Notes: generated from the sequence alone by a model not told the origin. A DNA stretch of 64,000 nt from Streptomyces tubercidicus (GCF_027497495.1 NZ_CP114205.1:5952001-6016000), one strand, 5' to 3'. Shown: positions 27,336 to 39,847, numbered from the stretch's first letter. Numbers and translations: made by a program.

Positions 27336-28055
27336 TCAGCGCATCTTCCCGCCGCCCTTGGGCATCCGCATGCCCTTCGGCATCGGACCCTTCGGGACCG
27401 GCATGTTGCTCATCAGGTCGCCCAGGGCCTTGAGGCGGTCGTTGACGGCCGTCACCTGCGCGCCGGGCAGTACGCGCGGCAGCTTCAGCAGGGTCGTACG
27501 GAGCTTCTTCAGCGGGACCTGGCCCTCGTCGTCGCCCACGATGATGTCGTGGACGGGGGCGTCGGCGACGGTGCGTGCCATCCGCTTCTTCTCGGCGGCC
27601 AGCAGGCCGCGGAGCCGGTTCGGGTTGCCCTCGCCGACCAGCACGATGCCGGCCTTGCCGACGGCACGGTGGACCACGTCCTGGCTGCGGTTCATGGCCA
27701 CCGCGGGGGTGACCGTCCAGCCGCGGCCGACGTTCTCCAGCACGGCCGCCGCCGCACCGGGCTGGCCCTCCATCTGCCCGAAGGCAGCTCGCTCGGCGCG
27801 CCGTCCGAAGACGATCGCCATCGCGAGGAAGGCCAGGACGAAGCCCAGGATTCCCGCGTAGATGGGGTGGCCGATCGCGAAGCCGATGGCAAGGAGAACG
27901 CCGAATACGACGATGCCTACACCAGCGACGACAAGACCGACCTTGGAGTCGACCCGACGGGTCATCTTGTAGGTCAGGGCGATCTGCTTCAGCCGCCCGG
28001 TGTTCTCAGCGCCGGCAGCGCCGACAGCGCCCTCAGCGTTTACCTTCCTCGCCAT
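27336..28055 (-). CDS. DUF4191 membrane protein
   Basis: A 239-aa conserved actinobacterial membrane protein. A cytoplasmic N-terminus (MARKVNAEGAVGAAGAENTGRLKQIALTYKMTRRVD) precedes two membrane helices (VGLVVAGVGIVVFGVLLAIGFAI and IYAGILGFVLAFLAMAIVFG). A soluble domain with NRSQDVVHRAVGKAGIVLVGEGNPNRLR follows. The tail is a methionine/lysine/glycine repeat (PKGPMPKGMRMPKGGGKMR). Always near lipA/glnA in Streptomyces as I recall. Function unknown. Confidence 0.88.
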   Translation of the reverse strand: MARKVNAEGAVGAAGAENTGRLKQIALTYKMTRRVDSKVGLVVAGVGIVVFGVLLAIGFAIGHPIYAGILGFVLAFLAMAIVFGRRAERAAFGQMEGQPGAAAAVLENVGRGWTVTPAVAMNRSQDVVHRAVGKAGIVLVGEGNPNRLRGLLAAEKKRMARTVADAPVHDIIVGDDEGQVPLKKLRTTLLKLPRVLPGAQVTAVNDRLKALGDLMSNMPVPKGPMPKGMRMPKGGGKMR

Positions 28056-28065
28056 ACAGCGCAGT

Positions 28066-28293
28066 CTACGTGGCGCGCGGACGGCGGGTGGCCGCGGCCT
28101 CCAGTACGTACTCGGCCTCGTGGCGGTCCTTCGCGCGGCGGCGGTCCTCCAGGACCGACGTCCAGGCGTTACGACGGGCGGTGCGCTGTCCGCCACGCAT
28201 CAGCACGGCCTCGACGGCACGCAGGGCGCCGGTGACCGAGGGGAGCGGGAGGGCGGGGTTGGCGGGGGTGGCGCGGAGCGGCGCGGCCTGCAT
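28066..28293 (-). CDS. small conserved basic protein
   Basis: A 75-aa protein, MQAAPLRATPANPALPLPSV at the start, then a helical region (TGALRAVEAVLMRGGQRTARRNAWTSVLEDRRRAKDRHEAEYVLEA). No known domain. GAGGGAG 8 nt before ATG 28293 decides this start. A longer form from GTG 28365 or ATG 28359 is possible. It ends 10 nt before the DUF4191 start, so the two are one transcript. Confidence 0.7.
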   Translation of the reverse strand: MQAAPLRATPANPALPLPSVTGALRAVEAVLMRGGQRTARRNAWTSVLEDRRRAKDRHEAEYVLEAAATRRPRAT

Positions 28294-28371
28294 GGTGGTG
28301 ACTCCCTCTGATCTGTTCGGAGAAGCAGGGGTAGGTGCGGGAGCGGTGCGTGCATCCATCGTCACCGAAAG

Positions 28372-28400
28372 GTGTTACCAACGGATGACCTGCCGGTCAA
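28372..28400 (-). promoter_or_regulatory. sigma-70-like promoter
   Basis: TTGACC (28395-28400), a 17-bp spacer and TAACAC (28372-28377) on the minus strand form a housekeeping-type promoter. It lies 79 bp upstream of the small gene at 28293 and would drive it together with the DUF4191 gene. Confidence 0.5.
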
Positions 28401-28504
28401 ACACCGATGAAACGTTGACGCGGCCCCCACGCCCCCCGTCCTGGGGGAGTGCGGGCCGCGTCATCAGCATGTGCCACGCTTCACAAGAAGGCGCGCCGGG
28501 AGCG

Positions 28505-29455
28505 TCAAACCGCCTGACTGGACGCCTCGACCTCGCGCTGCTCGACGGCCTGCTGGTAAAGGCGGCCGGCGCGGTAGGAGGAGCGGACCAGCGGGCCGGA
28601 CATGACACCCGCATAGCCGATCTCATCGGCCTCTTCCTTGAGCTCCACGAACTCGGCGGGCTTGACCCAGCGGTCGATGGGGTGGTGCCGCACCGTCGGG
28701 CGCAGGTACTGGGTGATCGTGATCAGCTCACAGCCCGCGTCGTAGAGGTCCTGCAGCGCCTGGCTGATCTCCTCGCGGGTCTCGCCCATGCCCAGGATCA
28801 GGTTGGACTTGGTGACCAGACCGGCCTCGCGGGACTTGGAGATGACCTCCAGCGAGCGCTCGTAGCGGAAGCCGGGGCGGATCCGCTTGAAGATCCGCGG
28901 GACCGTCTCGACGTTGTGCGCCAGCACCTGCGGGCGGGACGAGAAGACCTCGGCGAGCTGCTCGGGCACCGCGTTGAAGTCGGGGATCAGCAGCTCGACG
29001 CCCGTGTCGGGCATCGTGGCGTGGATCTGCCGGACCGTCTCGGCGTAGAGCCAGGCGCCGCCGTCGTCCAGGTCGTCGCGCGCGACGCCGGTGATCGTGG
29101 CGTACTTCAGGCCCATGGTCTGCACGGACTCGGCGACCCGGCGCGGCTCGTCGCGGTCCAGTTCCTGGGGCTTGCCGGTGTCGATCTGGCAGAAGTCGCA
29201 GCGGCGGGTGCACTGGTCACCGCCGATGAGGAAGGTGGCCTCGCGGTCCTCCCAGCATTCGAAGATGTTGGGACAGCCCGCCTCCTGGCAGACCGTGTGC
29301 AGACCCTCGCTCTTGACCAGGCCCTGGAGGTGGTTGTATTCGGGACCCATTTTCGCCCGGGTCTTGATCCACTCGGGCTTGCGCTCGATGGGGGTCTGGC
29401 TGTTCCGGACCTCCAGACGCAACATCTTGCGTCCGTCGGGTGCGACTGCGGACAC
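28505..29455 (-). CDS. lipA: lipoyl synthase
   Basis: A 316-aa radical-SAM enzyme that inserts two sulfurs into protein-bound octanoyl groups. Both iron-sulfur sites are present: the auxiliary cluster C-x4-C-x5-C ([12 protein letters not shown]) and the radical-SAM C-x3-C-x2-C (CTRRCDFC). [11 protein letters not shown] near the C-terminus holds the family's conserved serine/arginine. GTG 29455 ([15 protein letters not shown]) matches the usual Streptomyces start and has AAAGGGG upstream. An in-frame ATG at 29485 would add 10 residues. It lies 150 nt downstream of lipB and serves the lipoate-dependent complexes encoded further right. Confidence 0.96.
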   Translation of the reverse strand: MSAVAPDGRKMLRLEVRNSQTPIERKPEWIKTRAKMGPEYNHLQGLVKSEGLHTVCQEAGCPNIFECWEDREATFLIGGDQCTRRCDFCQIDTGKPQELDRDEPRRVAESVQTMGLKYATITGVARDDLDDGGAWLYAETVRQIHATMPDTGVELLIPDFNAVPEQLAEVFSSRPQVLAHNVETVPRIFKRIRPGFRYERSLEVISKSREAGLVTKSNLILGMGETREEISQALQDLYDAGCELITITQYLRPTVRHHPIDRWVKPAEFVELKEEADEIGYAGVMSGPLVRSSYRAGRLYQQAVEQREVEASSQAV

Positions 29456-29605
29456 GACCGGCGCCCCTTTCTGCTTACGCGGCATTCGATTCTGCGGCGC
29501 ACACCAGAGTACGCCCGTTGATTCGCACGTCTTTACGTGCCATGCAACCCCGTATGGCGGGGGTGCATTCCCGGCGGTCCACGGGAGGCATGACCGGCGC
29601 CCCCT

Positions 29606-30421
29606 TCAGACCGCGCGGGGGAGCAGCTCGGCGCCTTCGAGTACGTCCCGTAGATGCTTCTCGGCCACCGGCAGCACCTCGGCGATGGTGATCTCGCGGC
29701 CGAGCTCGTTGGCCAGCGAGGCCACGCCGGCGTCCCGGATGCCGCACGGCACGATCTTGTCGAACGAGGTGTTGTCCGGGTTCACGTTCAGCGCGAAGCC
29801 GTGCATCGTGACGCCCTTGGCGACGCGGATGCCGATCGCGGCGAGCTTGCGGTCCTCACGGCGCTGGCCGGCGTTGGACGGCGCGTACTCCGGACCGTTC
29901 AGCCGCGGATCGAAGAGCTCGTCCGCGACCCGCGGGTCGAAGTCGAGGTTCAGCCCGCCCAGCGCCGCCCGCTCCTCGACCGGGTCGCCCAGCACCCACA
30001 CCCCGCTGCGGCCCTCGACCCGGGTGCCCTCGACGCCGAACTCGGCGCAGACCCGGATCAGCGCCTCTTCGAGGCGGCGGACATGGGCCACGACGTCAAC
30101 CGGGCGCGGCAGCTTCTGGATGGGGTAGCCCACCAGCTGGCCGGGCCCGTGCCAGGTGATCTTCCCGCCGCGGTCCACGTCGACGACCGGGGTCCCGTCC
30201 AGCGGACGCTCGTCGTCGGACGTACGCCGCCCCGCGGTGTAGACGGCCTGGTGTTCCAGCAGCAGACAGGTGTCGGGCAGCTCGTCGGCGAACCGGGCGG
30301 CATGCACCCGGCGCTGCTCCTGCCAGGCGGATTCGTACTCCACGGCCTCGGCGCCGAAGCCCAGATGCACAAAGTGCAGCCCCTCGGGTGCGGGGGTCTC
30401 CCCCCGAGAGATCGCAGTCAC
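29606..30421 (-). CDS. lipB: octanoyl-ACP:protein N-octanoyltransferase
   Basis: A 271-aa transferase that moves octanoate from acyl carrier protein to lipoyl domains such as those of SucB and the PDH E2. Family motifs are [36 protein letters not shown], the catalytic lysine in KLAAIGIRV and the catalytic cysteine in [10 protein letters not shown]. The start GTG 30421 is preceded by GAGGAG. Longer frames upstream lack a binding site. It precedes lipA in the same direction. Confidence 0.95.
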   Translation of the reverse strand: MTAISRGETPAPEGLHFVHLGFGAEAVEYESAWQEQRRVHAARFADELPDTCLLLEHQAVYTAGRRTSDDERPLDGTPVVDVDRGGKITWHGPGQLVGYPIQKLPRPVDVVAHVRRLEEALIRVCAEFGVEGTRVEGRSGVWVLGDPVEERAALGGLNLDFDPRVADELFDPRLNGPEYAPSNAGQRREDRKLAAIGIRVAKGVTMHGFALNVNPDNTSFDKIVPCGIRDAGVASLANELGREITIAEVLPVAEKHLRDVLEGAELLPRAV

Positions 30422-30699
30422 GGCAGCTCCTCTTCGAACCTTCGTTGCACGGTGCTGCAACGTTGATGCCACTTCGCGCCCATGCCACTGTACGGCGGCC
30501 GTCTCCGGTTTCCGCAGGCGGTGGGGTGTCCCGGCCGGTACGTCCCTGCTCACACGATCGGATGAACGCGGGTCACACGCCGCGATCGGGCCTCCGAAGG
30601 CCGTTACATTCACGCCGTTCCACAAGGGCGATGAGCATGCCGGACAGGGTCCGCCGAACCCGGCAGTGCGGCCCGGAAGGCAGGAGACCGGTAAAGCTG

Positions 30700-32157
30700 A
30701 TGACGGAACGACCCCCGCACCACACGCCCAACCGCCAGCTCGCCGCGCTCATCGCCGAGGCCGGATTCTCCAATGCCGGGCTGGCCAGACGCGTCGATCA
30801 GCTGGGTATCGAGCACGGACTCGACCTCCGTTACGACAAGACGTCGGTGACCCGCTGGCTGCGCGGCCAGCAGCCCAGAGGCACCACCCCCGCACTGATC
30901 GCGGAGGTGTTCACCCGCCGGCTGGGGCGCCGGCTGTCCGCCCAGGACCTCGGCCTGGACGCCTGTGCGCCGGTCTACGCCGGGCTGGAGTTCGCCGCGA
31001 CCCCCAGCGAGGCGGTGGACATCGTCAGCGGCCTGTGGCGCAAGGACTCCGGCAGCCACGCCGAGCTCCGCAAGATCGCCTTCACCCCGGCCGGGCTGGT
31101 GGTGCCCAGCCGGGACTGGCTGATCGGCCGCGCCGACGAACGCGTCGCCCGCGGTGAGACCGTCTCCGACGGCGCGGTCCGGGTGCCCGCACAGGGCGGT
31201 CGGGCCATGGTGCCGCGCCAGCGCCACAACGACCGGGTCGACCGCACCCAGGGCTCCCGGGTCACCTCCGGCGACATCGCGGCGCTGCGCTCGGTGGGCG
31301 AGCTGTTCCGGGCGCTGGACCACGCCTACGGCGGCGGCCACGCCCGGCAGGCCCTGGTGCGCTATCTGGAGCACGAGGCCGAGCCGATGCTGCGCGGCAG
31401 CTACGGGGAGGCCACCGGCCGCCGGCTGTTCGCCGCCGCCGCCGATCTGACCCGGCTGGCGGGCTGGACCTCGTACGACATCGCGGCCCACGGCCTGGCG
31501 CAGCGGTACTTCGTCCAGGCCCTGAGGCTGGCCCAGGCGGCCGGCGACCGGGCGTACGGGTCCTACGTCCTGGTGACGATGAGCCGGCAGGCCGTCTATC
31601 TGGGGCACGGCAGAGAGGCCGTCCAGCTGGCGCGCGTCGCCCAGCAGGGCATCGGCAGCAGCGCACCGCCCACGGTGCAGGCGCTGCTGCACTCCGCGGA
31701 GGCCCGCGGCCATGGCGTCCTGGGCGAGGTCCGGGCCTGTACGGCCGCGCTGGCCCGCGCCGAGCGGGCGCTGGAGACCGTCCGCCCCGGCGACGACACC
31801 CCGTACTGGGCGCGCTTCTTCGACGAGGCGCAGCTGGCCGACGAGCTGGCGCACTGCCACCGCGATCTCCAGCAGTACCGCGCGGCCTCCCAGCACGCCG
31901 AACGCTCCCTCCAGCTGCGGGCGGCCGGGTTCGCCCGCAGCCGGCTCTTCTGCCGGGTGGTGCTGGCGACCGCCCGGCTGGGCCTGGGCGAGCTGGAGCA
32001 GGCCTGCACGCTGGGGGCCGAGGCGGCGCTCCAGGCTTCCGAGATGCGGTCCGTACGGGCCCATGAGTACGTCCGGGAGTTCGAGCGCCGACTGGAGCCG
32101 TACCGGGACGCGGCGGCGGTCCGGGGGTACCAGGAACGGGTGGCGGCGCTGGGGTGA
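30700..32157 (+). CDS. HTH/TPR-type regulator (NsdA-like)
   Basis: A 485-aa cytoplasmic regulator. Residues 10-75 ([26 protein letters not shown], then [16 protein letters not shown]) form an HTH of the kind found in NsdA-like Streptomyces regulators. From about residue 190 on, helical TPR-like repeats dominate ([74 protein letters not shown]-like units). NsdA itself represses sporulation and antibiotics. This paralogue's targets are unknown. ATG 30700 follows GGAGA. The gene is divergent from lipB. Confidence 0.8.
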   Translation: MTERPPHHTPNRQLAALIAEAGFSNAGLARRVDQLGIEHGLDLRYDKTSVTRWLRGQQPRGTTPALIAEVFTRRLGRRLSAQDLGLDACAPVYAGLEFAATPSEAVDIVSGLWRKDSGSHAELRKIAFTPAGLVVPSRDWLIGRADERVARGETVSDGAVRVPAQGGRAMVPRQRHNDRVDRTQGSRVTSGDIAALRSVGELFRALDHAYGGGHARQALVRYLEHEAEPMLRGSYGEATGRRLFAAAADLTRLAGWTSYDIAAHGLAQRYFVQALRLAQAAGDRAYGSYVLVTMSRQAVYLGHGREAVQLARVAQQGIGSSAPPTVQALLHSAEARGHGVLGEVRACTAALARAERALETVRPGDDTPYWARFFDEAQLADELAHCHRDLQQYRAASQHAERSLQLRAAGFARSRLFCRVVLATARLGLGELEQACTLGAEAALQASEMRSVRAHEYVREFERRLEPYRDAAAVRGYQERVAALG

Positions 32158-32190
32158 CCCCCGGCCCCGGCCCCCGGCCCGGCCCCGGGG

Positions 32191-33621
32191 TCAGGCCGCC
32201 GTGGGCAGGGTGTCCGGTTCCGTCGTGAGGCCGGGCAGGCCGAAGTCCTGGAGGACGGCGCGGGCCGCGCGCCGTCCCGAGTTCAGGGCGCCCTGGAGCG
32301 TGCTGGTGTCGCGGTGGTCGCCGCACACATAGAGACCGGCGAGCACCCGCACCGTGCGCTCCGGGTCGTACGGTGCGGGCATCGCGGGGACCGCATACGG
32401 GTGGTGATGGGCGGTCAGCAGCTGCCGGTCCCCGGTGTGCCCGCCGTAGATCCGGTCGAGCCGGTGCCGGACCGTCCGGTCGAGCACGGACAGCGGCAGC
32501 GCCGCCGCGGCGCCGAGCACGGCCGTGGTGATCAGCGTCCGGCCCGGCGGCGTACGGGACGGGTCGATCGCACCGGCGGCATAGGTGTACGCGACCGGGC
32601 CGTCCGTCGGCAGGATCAGCGCCGTGTCGCGGGCCTGCGTGCCGCGGCTTCCGGAGGCCACCGCCGCGGTGTGGTGCAGCACGGTCACGGGGTGGAAGGC
32701 GGGCACCCGCAGCCCCGGCAGCAGCTCGGCCGCCTCCCGCGCGCCGGTCGCCACCAGCACCGCCCGGCAGGGGACATGGCCGTGCTCGGCGGTGCTGACG
32801 CCGGTGGTGGAGACCGCGGTGACCTGCACGGACGTGCAGACCGTGCCGGGTGGCAGGGCGGCGGCGAGCAGTTCGGGGACGGCCGCGGCGCCGCCGGCCG
32901 GCAGCCACAGCCCGCCCTCCGCGTAGCCGCGCAGCGCGGCCGCGGCACCCCGGCTGGAGCCGTCCAGCTGCGGATCGCACAGCAGCGCGCCCAGCAGCGG
33001 ACGCAGCAGCGCGTCATGGGTGCGCGGCGGGAAGGCGGGGCGGCCCGCCAGGACGTCGCGGACCGGGCGGTCGGCGGGCCGGGCGGGGGTGGCGGAGGCC
33101 GGGGGAGTGACGGGGGTGACGGCGGGCCGGTCGGGGCGGCGGTCCGTACGGCGGCTGTCGGTGCCCTGTTCGGCCCGCCGGTCGGTGAGACGGCCTACCT
33201 GGCGGGCCACCTGGCGGCCGGTCGGACGGCCCGCCTGACGGTCCGTCCGGCGCTCCGTACGACGGTCGGCGCGCGAGAGGGCGCGGGCTGCGGACAGCGC
33301 GCCCCTTGTGCTCCGGGCGGCGCTGATCCGCTGCGTCCGCTGGCCGTTGTGGAGGCTCAGACCGGGGGCGAACGGACGCGGTGTCAGCTCGCCGAGCCCC
33401 GGAGTACGGCGCAGCTCGGCGGCGGAGACGGCCAGCGGCCGCCCACAGCGGTCCAGCCGGAAGCCGTCGAGATCGTCGGTGGCGGAGCGGCCGCCGATCC
33501 GTGGCGCGGCCTCCAGGACGGTGACCGACAGCCCTGCTCCGGTCAGATGGCGGGCGGCGGCGAGACCGGCCGGGCCGGCTCCCACGATGACGACGTCCAC
33601 GGCCGATGCGGTGCGCAGCAC
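32191..33621 (-). CDS. FAD-dependent amine-oxidase-like protein with basic repetitive insert
   Basis: A 476-aa flavoprotein. [19 protein letters not shown] at residues 8-26 is the dinucleotide-binding fold and EAAPRIGGRSATDDLDGFRLD the next family motif. The C-terminal GLYVCGDHRDTSTLQGALNSGRRAARAVL is the FAD-closing motif. So the fold is that of phytoene-desaturase/amine-oxidase-like enzymes. Residues about 117-188 are an insert of repeated R/T/D/G (RRTERRTDRQAGRPTGRQVA and onward), rich in Arg, then Pro/Ala. GGGAGGGG precedes GTG 33621. The substrate is unknown. Confidence 0.82.
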   Translation of the reverse strand: MLRTASAVDVVIVGAGPAGLAAARHLTGAGLSVTVLEAAPRIGGRSATDDLDGFRLDRCGRPLAVSAAELRRTPGLGELTPRPFAPGLSLHNGQRTQRISAARSTRGALSAARALSRADRRTERRTDRQAGRPTGRQVARQVGRLTDRRAEQGTDSRRTDRRPDRPAVTPVTPPASATPARPADRPVRDVLAGRPAFPPRTHDALLRPLLGALLCDPQLDGSSRGAAAALRGYAEGGLWLPAGGAAAVPELLAAALPPGTVCTSVQVTAVSTTGVSTAEHGHVPCRAVLVATGAREAAELLPGLRVPAFHPVTVLHHTAAVASGSRGTQARDTALILPTDGPVAYTYAAGAIDPSRTPPGRTLITTAVLGAAAALPLSVLDRTVRHRLDRIYGGHTGDRQLLTAHHHPYAVPAMPAPYDPERTVRVLAGLYVCGDHRDTSTLQGALNSGRRAARAVLQDFGLPGLTTEPDTLPTAA

Positions 33622-33827
33622 TTGCCCCTCCCGAGGTCGGTCCCAAATGGCGGCACCGAGTGTCATGCCCGGTACAGCTGTGAGAGATGCCGCGTGGTGG
33701 GTGTGAGGTGAGACGACGTAGGGAGGAGGCTGCCCGGGTCTCCAGGGGCGTGCGGGGGGCGCGCCTGCCACGCCGTTGGCCGGAATGGTGCCGTCGCGGC
33801 CGGGAGGGCCTCGCCGCACGGGCTCCC

Positions 33828-34757
33828 CTATACGGCCGCCCGGATCGCTTCCACGATGCGGGGGTGGCGGAAGGAGAACCCGGAGTCCAGCAGTCGCCGC
33901 GGGATGACGCGCTGGCTGCCCAGCACATCCCCGGCGAACTCACCGAGGGCGATCCGCAGCACCGGCGCGGGGACGGGGAACAGCGTGGGGCGGTTGAGCA
34001 CCTTGCCCATCACGGCGGTCACCTCGCGGTTGGTGACCGGTTCCGGGGCCGTGAGGTTGACCGGCCCGGACAGGTCCTCGGTGTCCAGGAGATGGCGGAG
34101 GGCCGCGATGTGGTCGTCCAGGGAGATGAAGCTCCAGTACTGGCTGCCGTCGCCGAGCCGCCCGCCCAGGCCGAGCCGGAAGACCGGGAACAGCCGGCCC
34201 CAGGCGCCGCCGGAGCGCGCCACGACCAGACCGGTACGGGCGAAGACCGTACGGATCCCCGCGTCCCGGGCCGGTTTCGCGGCGTCCTCCCAGGCCACAC
34301 AGACCTCCGGCAGGAAACCGTGGCCGGCCGGCGCGCTCTCGTCCGTACGCCGGTCGCCGGTGTCGCCGTAGTAGCCGATCGCGCTGCCGCACACGAAGAC
34401 GCGCGGCGGGGTGTCCATGGCGGCGAGGGCGGTCGCGAGAGCCCGGGTGCCCAGCACCCGGCTGTCGCGGATCTCCTGCTTGTAGGCGGCCGTCCAGCGG
34501 TGGTCGCCGACTCCGGCGCCGGCCAGATGGACCACCGCCTCGCAGCCGGCCAGCCCAGCCGTGTCGACCTCCTGGCGCCCGGGGTCCCAGCGCACCTCGT
34601 CGGCGGCCCTGGGCGCCCGCCGCACGAGCCGGACGACGTCATGGCCGCCCCCTGAGCCTCCCGTCGGCCCGTCGGCCCCGGAGGGGTCCCCGGTGCGCAG
34701 GGACCGTACGAGCGCCGTGCCGATGAGTCCGGTCGAGCCGGTGATCGCGATCCGCAT
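33828..34757 (-). CDS. TIGR01777-family epimerase-like (SDR39U1) protein
   Basis: A 309-aa atypical short-chain dehydrogenase. MRIAITGSTGLIGTALVRSL is the NAD(P)-binding start. VVHLAGAGVGDHRWTAAYKQEI and SAIGYYGDTGDRRTDESAPAG with the Tyr motif follow. The C-terminal DUF1731 region is visible as VLRIALGEFAGDVLGSQRVIPRRLLDSGF. A glycine-rich insert (GADGPTGGSGGG) is near residue 40. The enzymatic reaction is unknown for the family. ATG 34757 is chosen because it starts the Rossmann strand. Confidence 0.9.
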   Translation of the reverse strand: MRIAITGSTGLIGTALVRSLRTGDPSGADGPTGGSGGGHDVVRLVRRAPRAADEVRWDPGRQEVDTAGLAGCEAVVHLAGAGVGDHRWTAAYKQEIRDSRVLGTRALATALAAMDTPPRVFVCGSAIGYYGDTGDRRTDESAPAGHGFLPEVCVAWEDAAKPARDAGIRTVFARTGLVVARSGGAWGRLFPVFRLGLGGRLGDGSQYWSFISLDDHIAALRHLLDTEDLSGPVNLTAPEPVTNREVTAVMGKVLNRPTLFPVPAPVLRIALGEFAGDVLGSQRVIPRRLLDSGFSFRHPRIVEAIRAAV

Positions 34758-34844
34758 GGAGCCATACTGCCCGCAGAGGTGGGCCGGTGGCGGCATCCGC
34801 GGCCTTCGGCCCGCGACGCGCTACGGCCTGAGGCGTCCCGGAGC

Positions 34845-35363
34845 CTACGGCCGGAAGCGGTCCCAGAGGCTGGGGAAGCGCTCCGCCATGGTCCGCTCGT
34901 CGTCGAAGTCCAGGTAGCCGCCGAGCGGTTCGCGGGGCGGCGGGGGCAGCTCCAGGTCCGGCATCACCCCGCCGGTCAGCTGCTCGTACGCCTCGTCGGC
35001 CGCGTAGCCCAGCTCCTCGGCGTCGCCGTCCACCGTCTCGTCGAAGTCGTCCACCAGCTCGGCGAGCTGGTCCGGGTCGTGCAGCGCGCCCTCGAAGACC
35101 TCCCGGCCCTGGCCGATCAGCCAGCAGCGGAAGTAGTCGAAGGCGTCATCGCTGGCGCCGCCCAGCATCACCGAGGCGGCGGCCCACAGGTCCCAGGAGT
35201 ACGCCCGGTTGTAGCGGGCCTCGAAGTGGCGGGCGAAGTCCACGACGGCGTCCGGATCGAGCCCGAGCAGCCGCTCGACCAGTGCGTCGGCCTGCTCCTC
35301 GGGGTCGCCCTCAGCGGCCTCGCGGGAACCGTCGATCAGCTCCCAGAACTCCGTCTCGTCCAT
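34845..35363 (-). CDS. DUF4240 domain protein
   Basis: A 172-aa acidic protein. MDETEFWELIDGSREAAEGDPEEQADALVERL at the start, then YSWDLWAAASVMLGGASDDAFDYFRCWLIGQGREVFEGAL, is the DUF4240 signature. The tail is proline-rich (ELPPPPREPLGGYLDF). Related Streptomyces proteins occur with immunity-like or toxin-related genes, but none is near here. ATG 35363 follows GGAGCGGTG. Function unknown. Confidence 0.85.
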   Translation of the reverse strand: MDETEFWELIDGSREAAEGDPEEQADALVERLLGLDPDAVVDFARHFEARYNRAYSWDLWAAASVMLGGASDDAFDYFRCWLIGQGREVFEGALHDPDQLAELVDDFDETVDGDAEELGYAADEAYEQLTGGVMPDLELPPPPREPLGGYLDFDDERTMAERFPSLWDRFRP

Positions 35364-35598
35364 CACCGCTCCAGCATCTGCCCTGCCGGCGCCCGCCGCA
35401 TGCGGAGTACCCCGGATGCGACGGGGTCGTTATCCGGATTGGTGACGGGCCGTCCGCGAGGGTGACGGGGTGTTCGGACCGGCACTCGCGCACCCCGGTC
35501 GGTGATCCGTCTTGTGACCGTCCCAAGAATCACTCGTTGGAAGGCGTGCAACGGACACGACCGCATATCCCCCATTTCGCGAAGGGCTGTTCCAGGCC

Positions 35599-37503
35599 AT
35601 GCCCATGGACGAACGCACCCGGGCCGATGTCGAACGGGCCGAGGCGGCCATCGTCGAGCACTATCCACGGCTCGTCCGCCTCACCTACCTCGTACTGCCC
35701 CCGTCGATGGGCCGCCACCGCCGGGTCCTGACCGCACACGGCCTGGTCCAGCGCGCGCTGCCCCGCACCCGGCTGCGCCGCCCGGACGGCGGGCTCCCGG
35801 CGCAGCGCGGCCCGGCCCCCGAGTCCGGCTACGACCTGGTCCGGCAGCGGGCCCTGCGGCTGGCGCTGGCGTACGAGGCACAGCCGGGCCGGGTGCTGCC
35901 CGCCCTGCCGCTGGTCTGGGGGCTGCGGCTCTTCCCGCGGGCCGGCGGCGCCGATGAACTCGCCCTGGACCAGGCGCTGTCCGCCGTCCCGGCAGCGGTA
36001 CGGGCCGCCCTCGGGCTGGGGCATCTGGAGGGCCTGGACGAGGACGCCGCGCGCGCCGTATTGGCGCGGGCCGGGGCGGAGGACCCGGACGCGGCGCAGC
36101 GGGCGGCCGCGCAGCTGGACCGGGAGACCGAAGCCGGGGCGGCGGCTCTGCTGGGCTCGGGGGAGTTCGACCCGTGCATGGTGCAGACCCGGCCGACGGA
36201 TCTGCTGCGCCGCCGGCAGCGGGTGCGGGCGGTGGCCGCGGTGGCGGCCGTGCTCGTGATCGGTGCGGCGGTGGCCGCGGCCTGGCCCGGCACCGCGGAC
36301 CCGTCGGGGCGCGCCGGGACCGCCGCCCAGCAGGCGCTGGACCCGGACCGGCTGCTGCGCACCCCCAACGAGCAGTGGGCGGACACCTCCCGGGTCGACT
36401 TCACCGCCTGGCCCGTGCGCGGACGGCAGGCCGGCGACCGGAAGCTGCTGGCGCGGGCGCTGCGGGTCTGGGCGGCGCCGCCCCCCGACACCCGGATCAC
36501 GGCGGCCGCGGGCACCTCCACCCGGCCGCCCGGCCATCCGCCGCAGCTGCTGTACGCGGGCCTGATCGACAACGTCATGGTGGTCGTCCTCTACGACGGG
36601 GAGCGCCTGGTCCGCTACGCCGAGCCCGAAGACGCCACGCCCACACTGCACTTCGCCCGGGTCGACAACGCGGATCTGACGACCGGCGCCGCGCTGGTGA
36701 TCGGGCGCGGCAACGGCTGGATGCGCTATCTGCTCGCGCCGTGGATCTCCGAGATCACCACCCGCGATCTGCTGGCACCGGCCGCCCCGCCGCACGGGCT
36801 GCATGTCGCCCCCGACGGCGTCACCGACCGGATTCCGATCCCGCCCCCGGCGGGCGCCGGCTGCGGGCGGTGGCCGGTGGCGCAGCTCCGGCCCTCGACG
36901 CGCATCGTGGCGGCCGCCCCGGACACCGCCTTCCTGGTAGCCGACCTCGATGACCTCGTCCCCGTCCACCTCACCTCCGGGGCCCCGTTGTCCGGTGGCG
37001 CCCCGGAAGGTGCGACCGGCGCGCCCGCGCTGCGGAACTGGGCCCGTACGGCCTGCTCGCTCGGGTCGCTGCGGGGCACCGGCGTACGGTCCGTCAACAC
37101 CTGGGAGTTCGCCCGGCAGCAGCTTCCGGAGGACGGCGGCAGCGCGGCCTGGGTGTGCACCCGCGCCGACACCTGGCGCGGACCCGGCAGCGTGACCCTG
37201 CGGTTCCTGCCGCCCGCCGCGCGCCCGGCCGACCCCGGGCGGACCGCCGGACGGGCCGTGAACACCGCCGCCTGCAGCCGGTTCGGGCCGGATGTGGTGG
37301 GCGGCATCCACTGGCAGGCGAAGTCCGGTAAGTGGTATCTGCTCGCGGCCGGCAGCCCGGAGGTCGGCGGCCTCGACGCCACGGGCGGCGTCCGCGCCAC
37401 CGCCGACGAAGGCACCCTCGCCACACCGGCCGAGCCGGCCGCCCCGGCGGAGGTCGTCGGGCGGCTGCGGACCGGAGGGAGCGTACGGGCGCTGCATCCG
37501 TAG
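35599..37503 (+). CDS. single-pass membrane protein with sigma-like N-terminal region
   Basis: A 634-aa protein. The N-terminal 200 residues are helical and leucine/arginine-rich (RAEAAIVEHYPRLVRLTYLV, DQALSAVPAAVRAALGLGHLEGL), recalling the helices of ECF-type factors. A membrane segment follows near residue 210-230 (VRAVAAVAAVLVIGAAVAAAW). The C-terminal 400 residues are predicted outside and are rich in Thr, Pro and Trp, with several Cys (RTACSLGSL, NTAACSRFG). I do not recognise a catalytic domain. The ATG codons at 35599 and 35605 are both possible. The gene is alone on its strand. Confidence 0.8.
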   Translation: MPMDERTRADVERAEAAIVEHYPRLVRLTYLVLPPSMGRHRRVLTAHGLVQRALPRTRLRRPDGGLPAQRGPAPESGYDLVRQRALRLALAYEAQPGRVLPALPLVWGLRLFPRAGGADELALDQALSAVPAAVRAALGLGHLEGLDEDAARAVLARAGAEDPDAAQRAAAQLDRETEAGAAALLGSGEFDPCMVQTRPTDLLRRRQRVRAVAAVAAVLVIGAAVAAAWPGTADPSGRAGTAAQQALDPDRLLRTPNEQWADTSRVDFTAWPVRGRQAGDRKLLARALRVWAAPPPDTRITAAAGTSTRPPGHPPQLLYAGLIDNVMVVVLYDGERLVRYAEPEDATPTLHFARVDNADLTTGAALVIGRGNGWMRYLLAPWISEITTRDLLAPAAPPHGLHVAPDGVTDRIPIPPPAGAGCGRWPVAQLRPSTRIVAAAPDTAFLVADLDDLVPVHLTSGAPLSGGAPEGATGAPALRNWARTACSLGSLRGTGVRSVNTWEFARQQLPEDGGSAAWVCTRADTWRGPGSVTLRFLPPAARPADPGRTAGRAVNTAACSRFGPDVVGGIHWQAKSGKWYLLAAGSPEVGGLDATGGVRATADEGTLATPAEPAAPAEVVGRLRTGGSVRALHP

Positions 37504-37616
37504 CCGCTGGACGGATTGCCGGGAGCGCGCGCCGAATCCGGACAGAAGGTGTCGGGTATCGCTGTCAGGGTCGCCCTGCGGACAGACAAGGCACCTGACA
37601 GCGAGGAGTGGCGTAC

Positions 37617-39817
<2,201 letters not shown>

Positions 39818-39847
39818 CTAGGTCCTGTCGTAAGCGGCAGGACGGGG

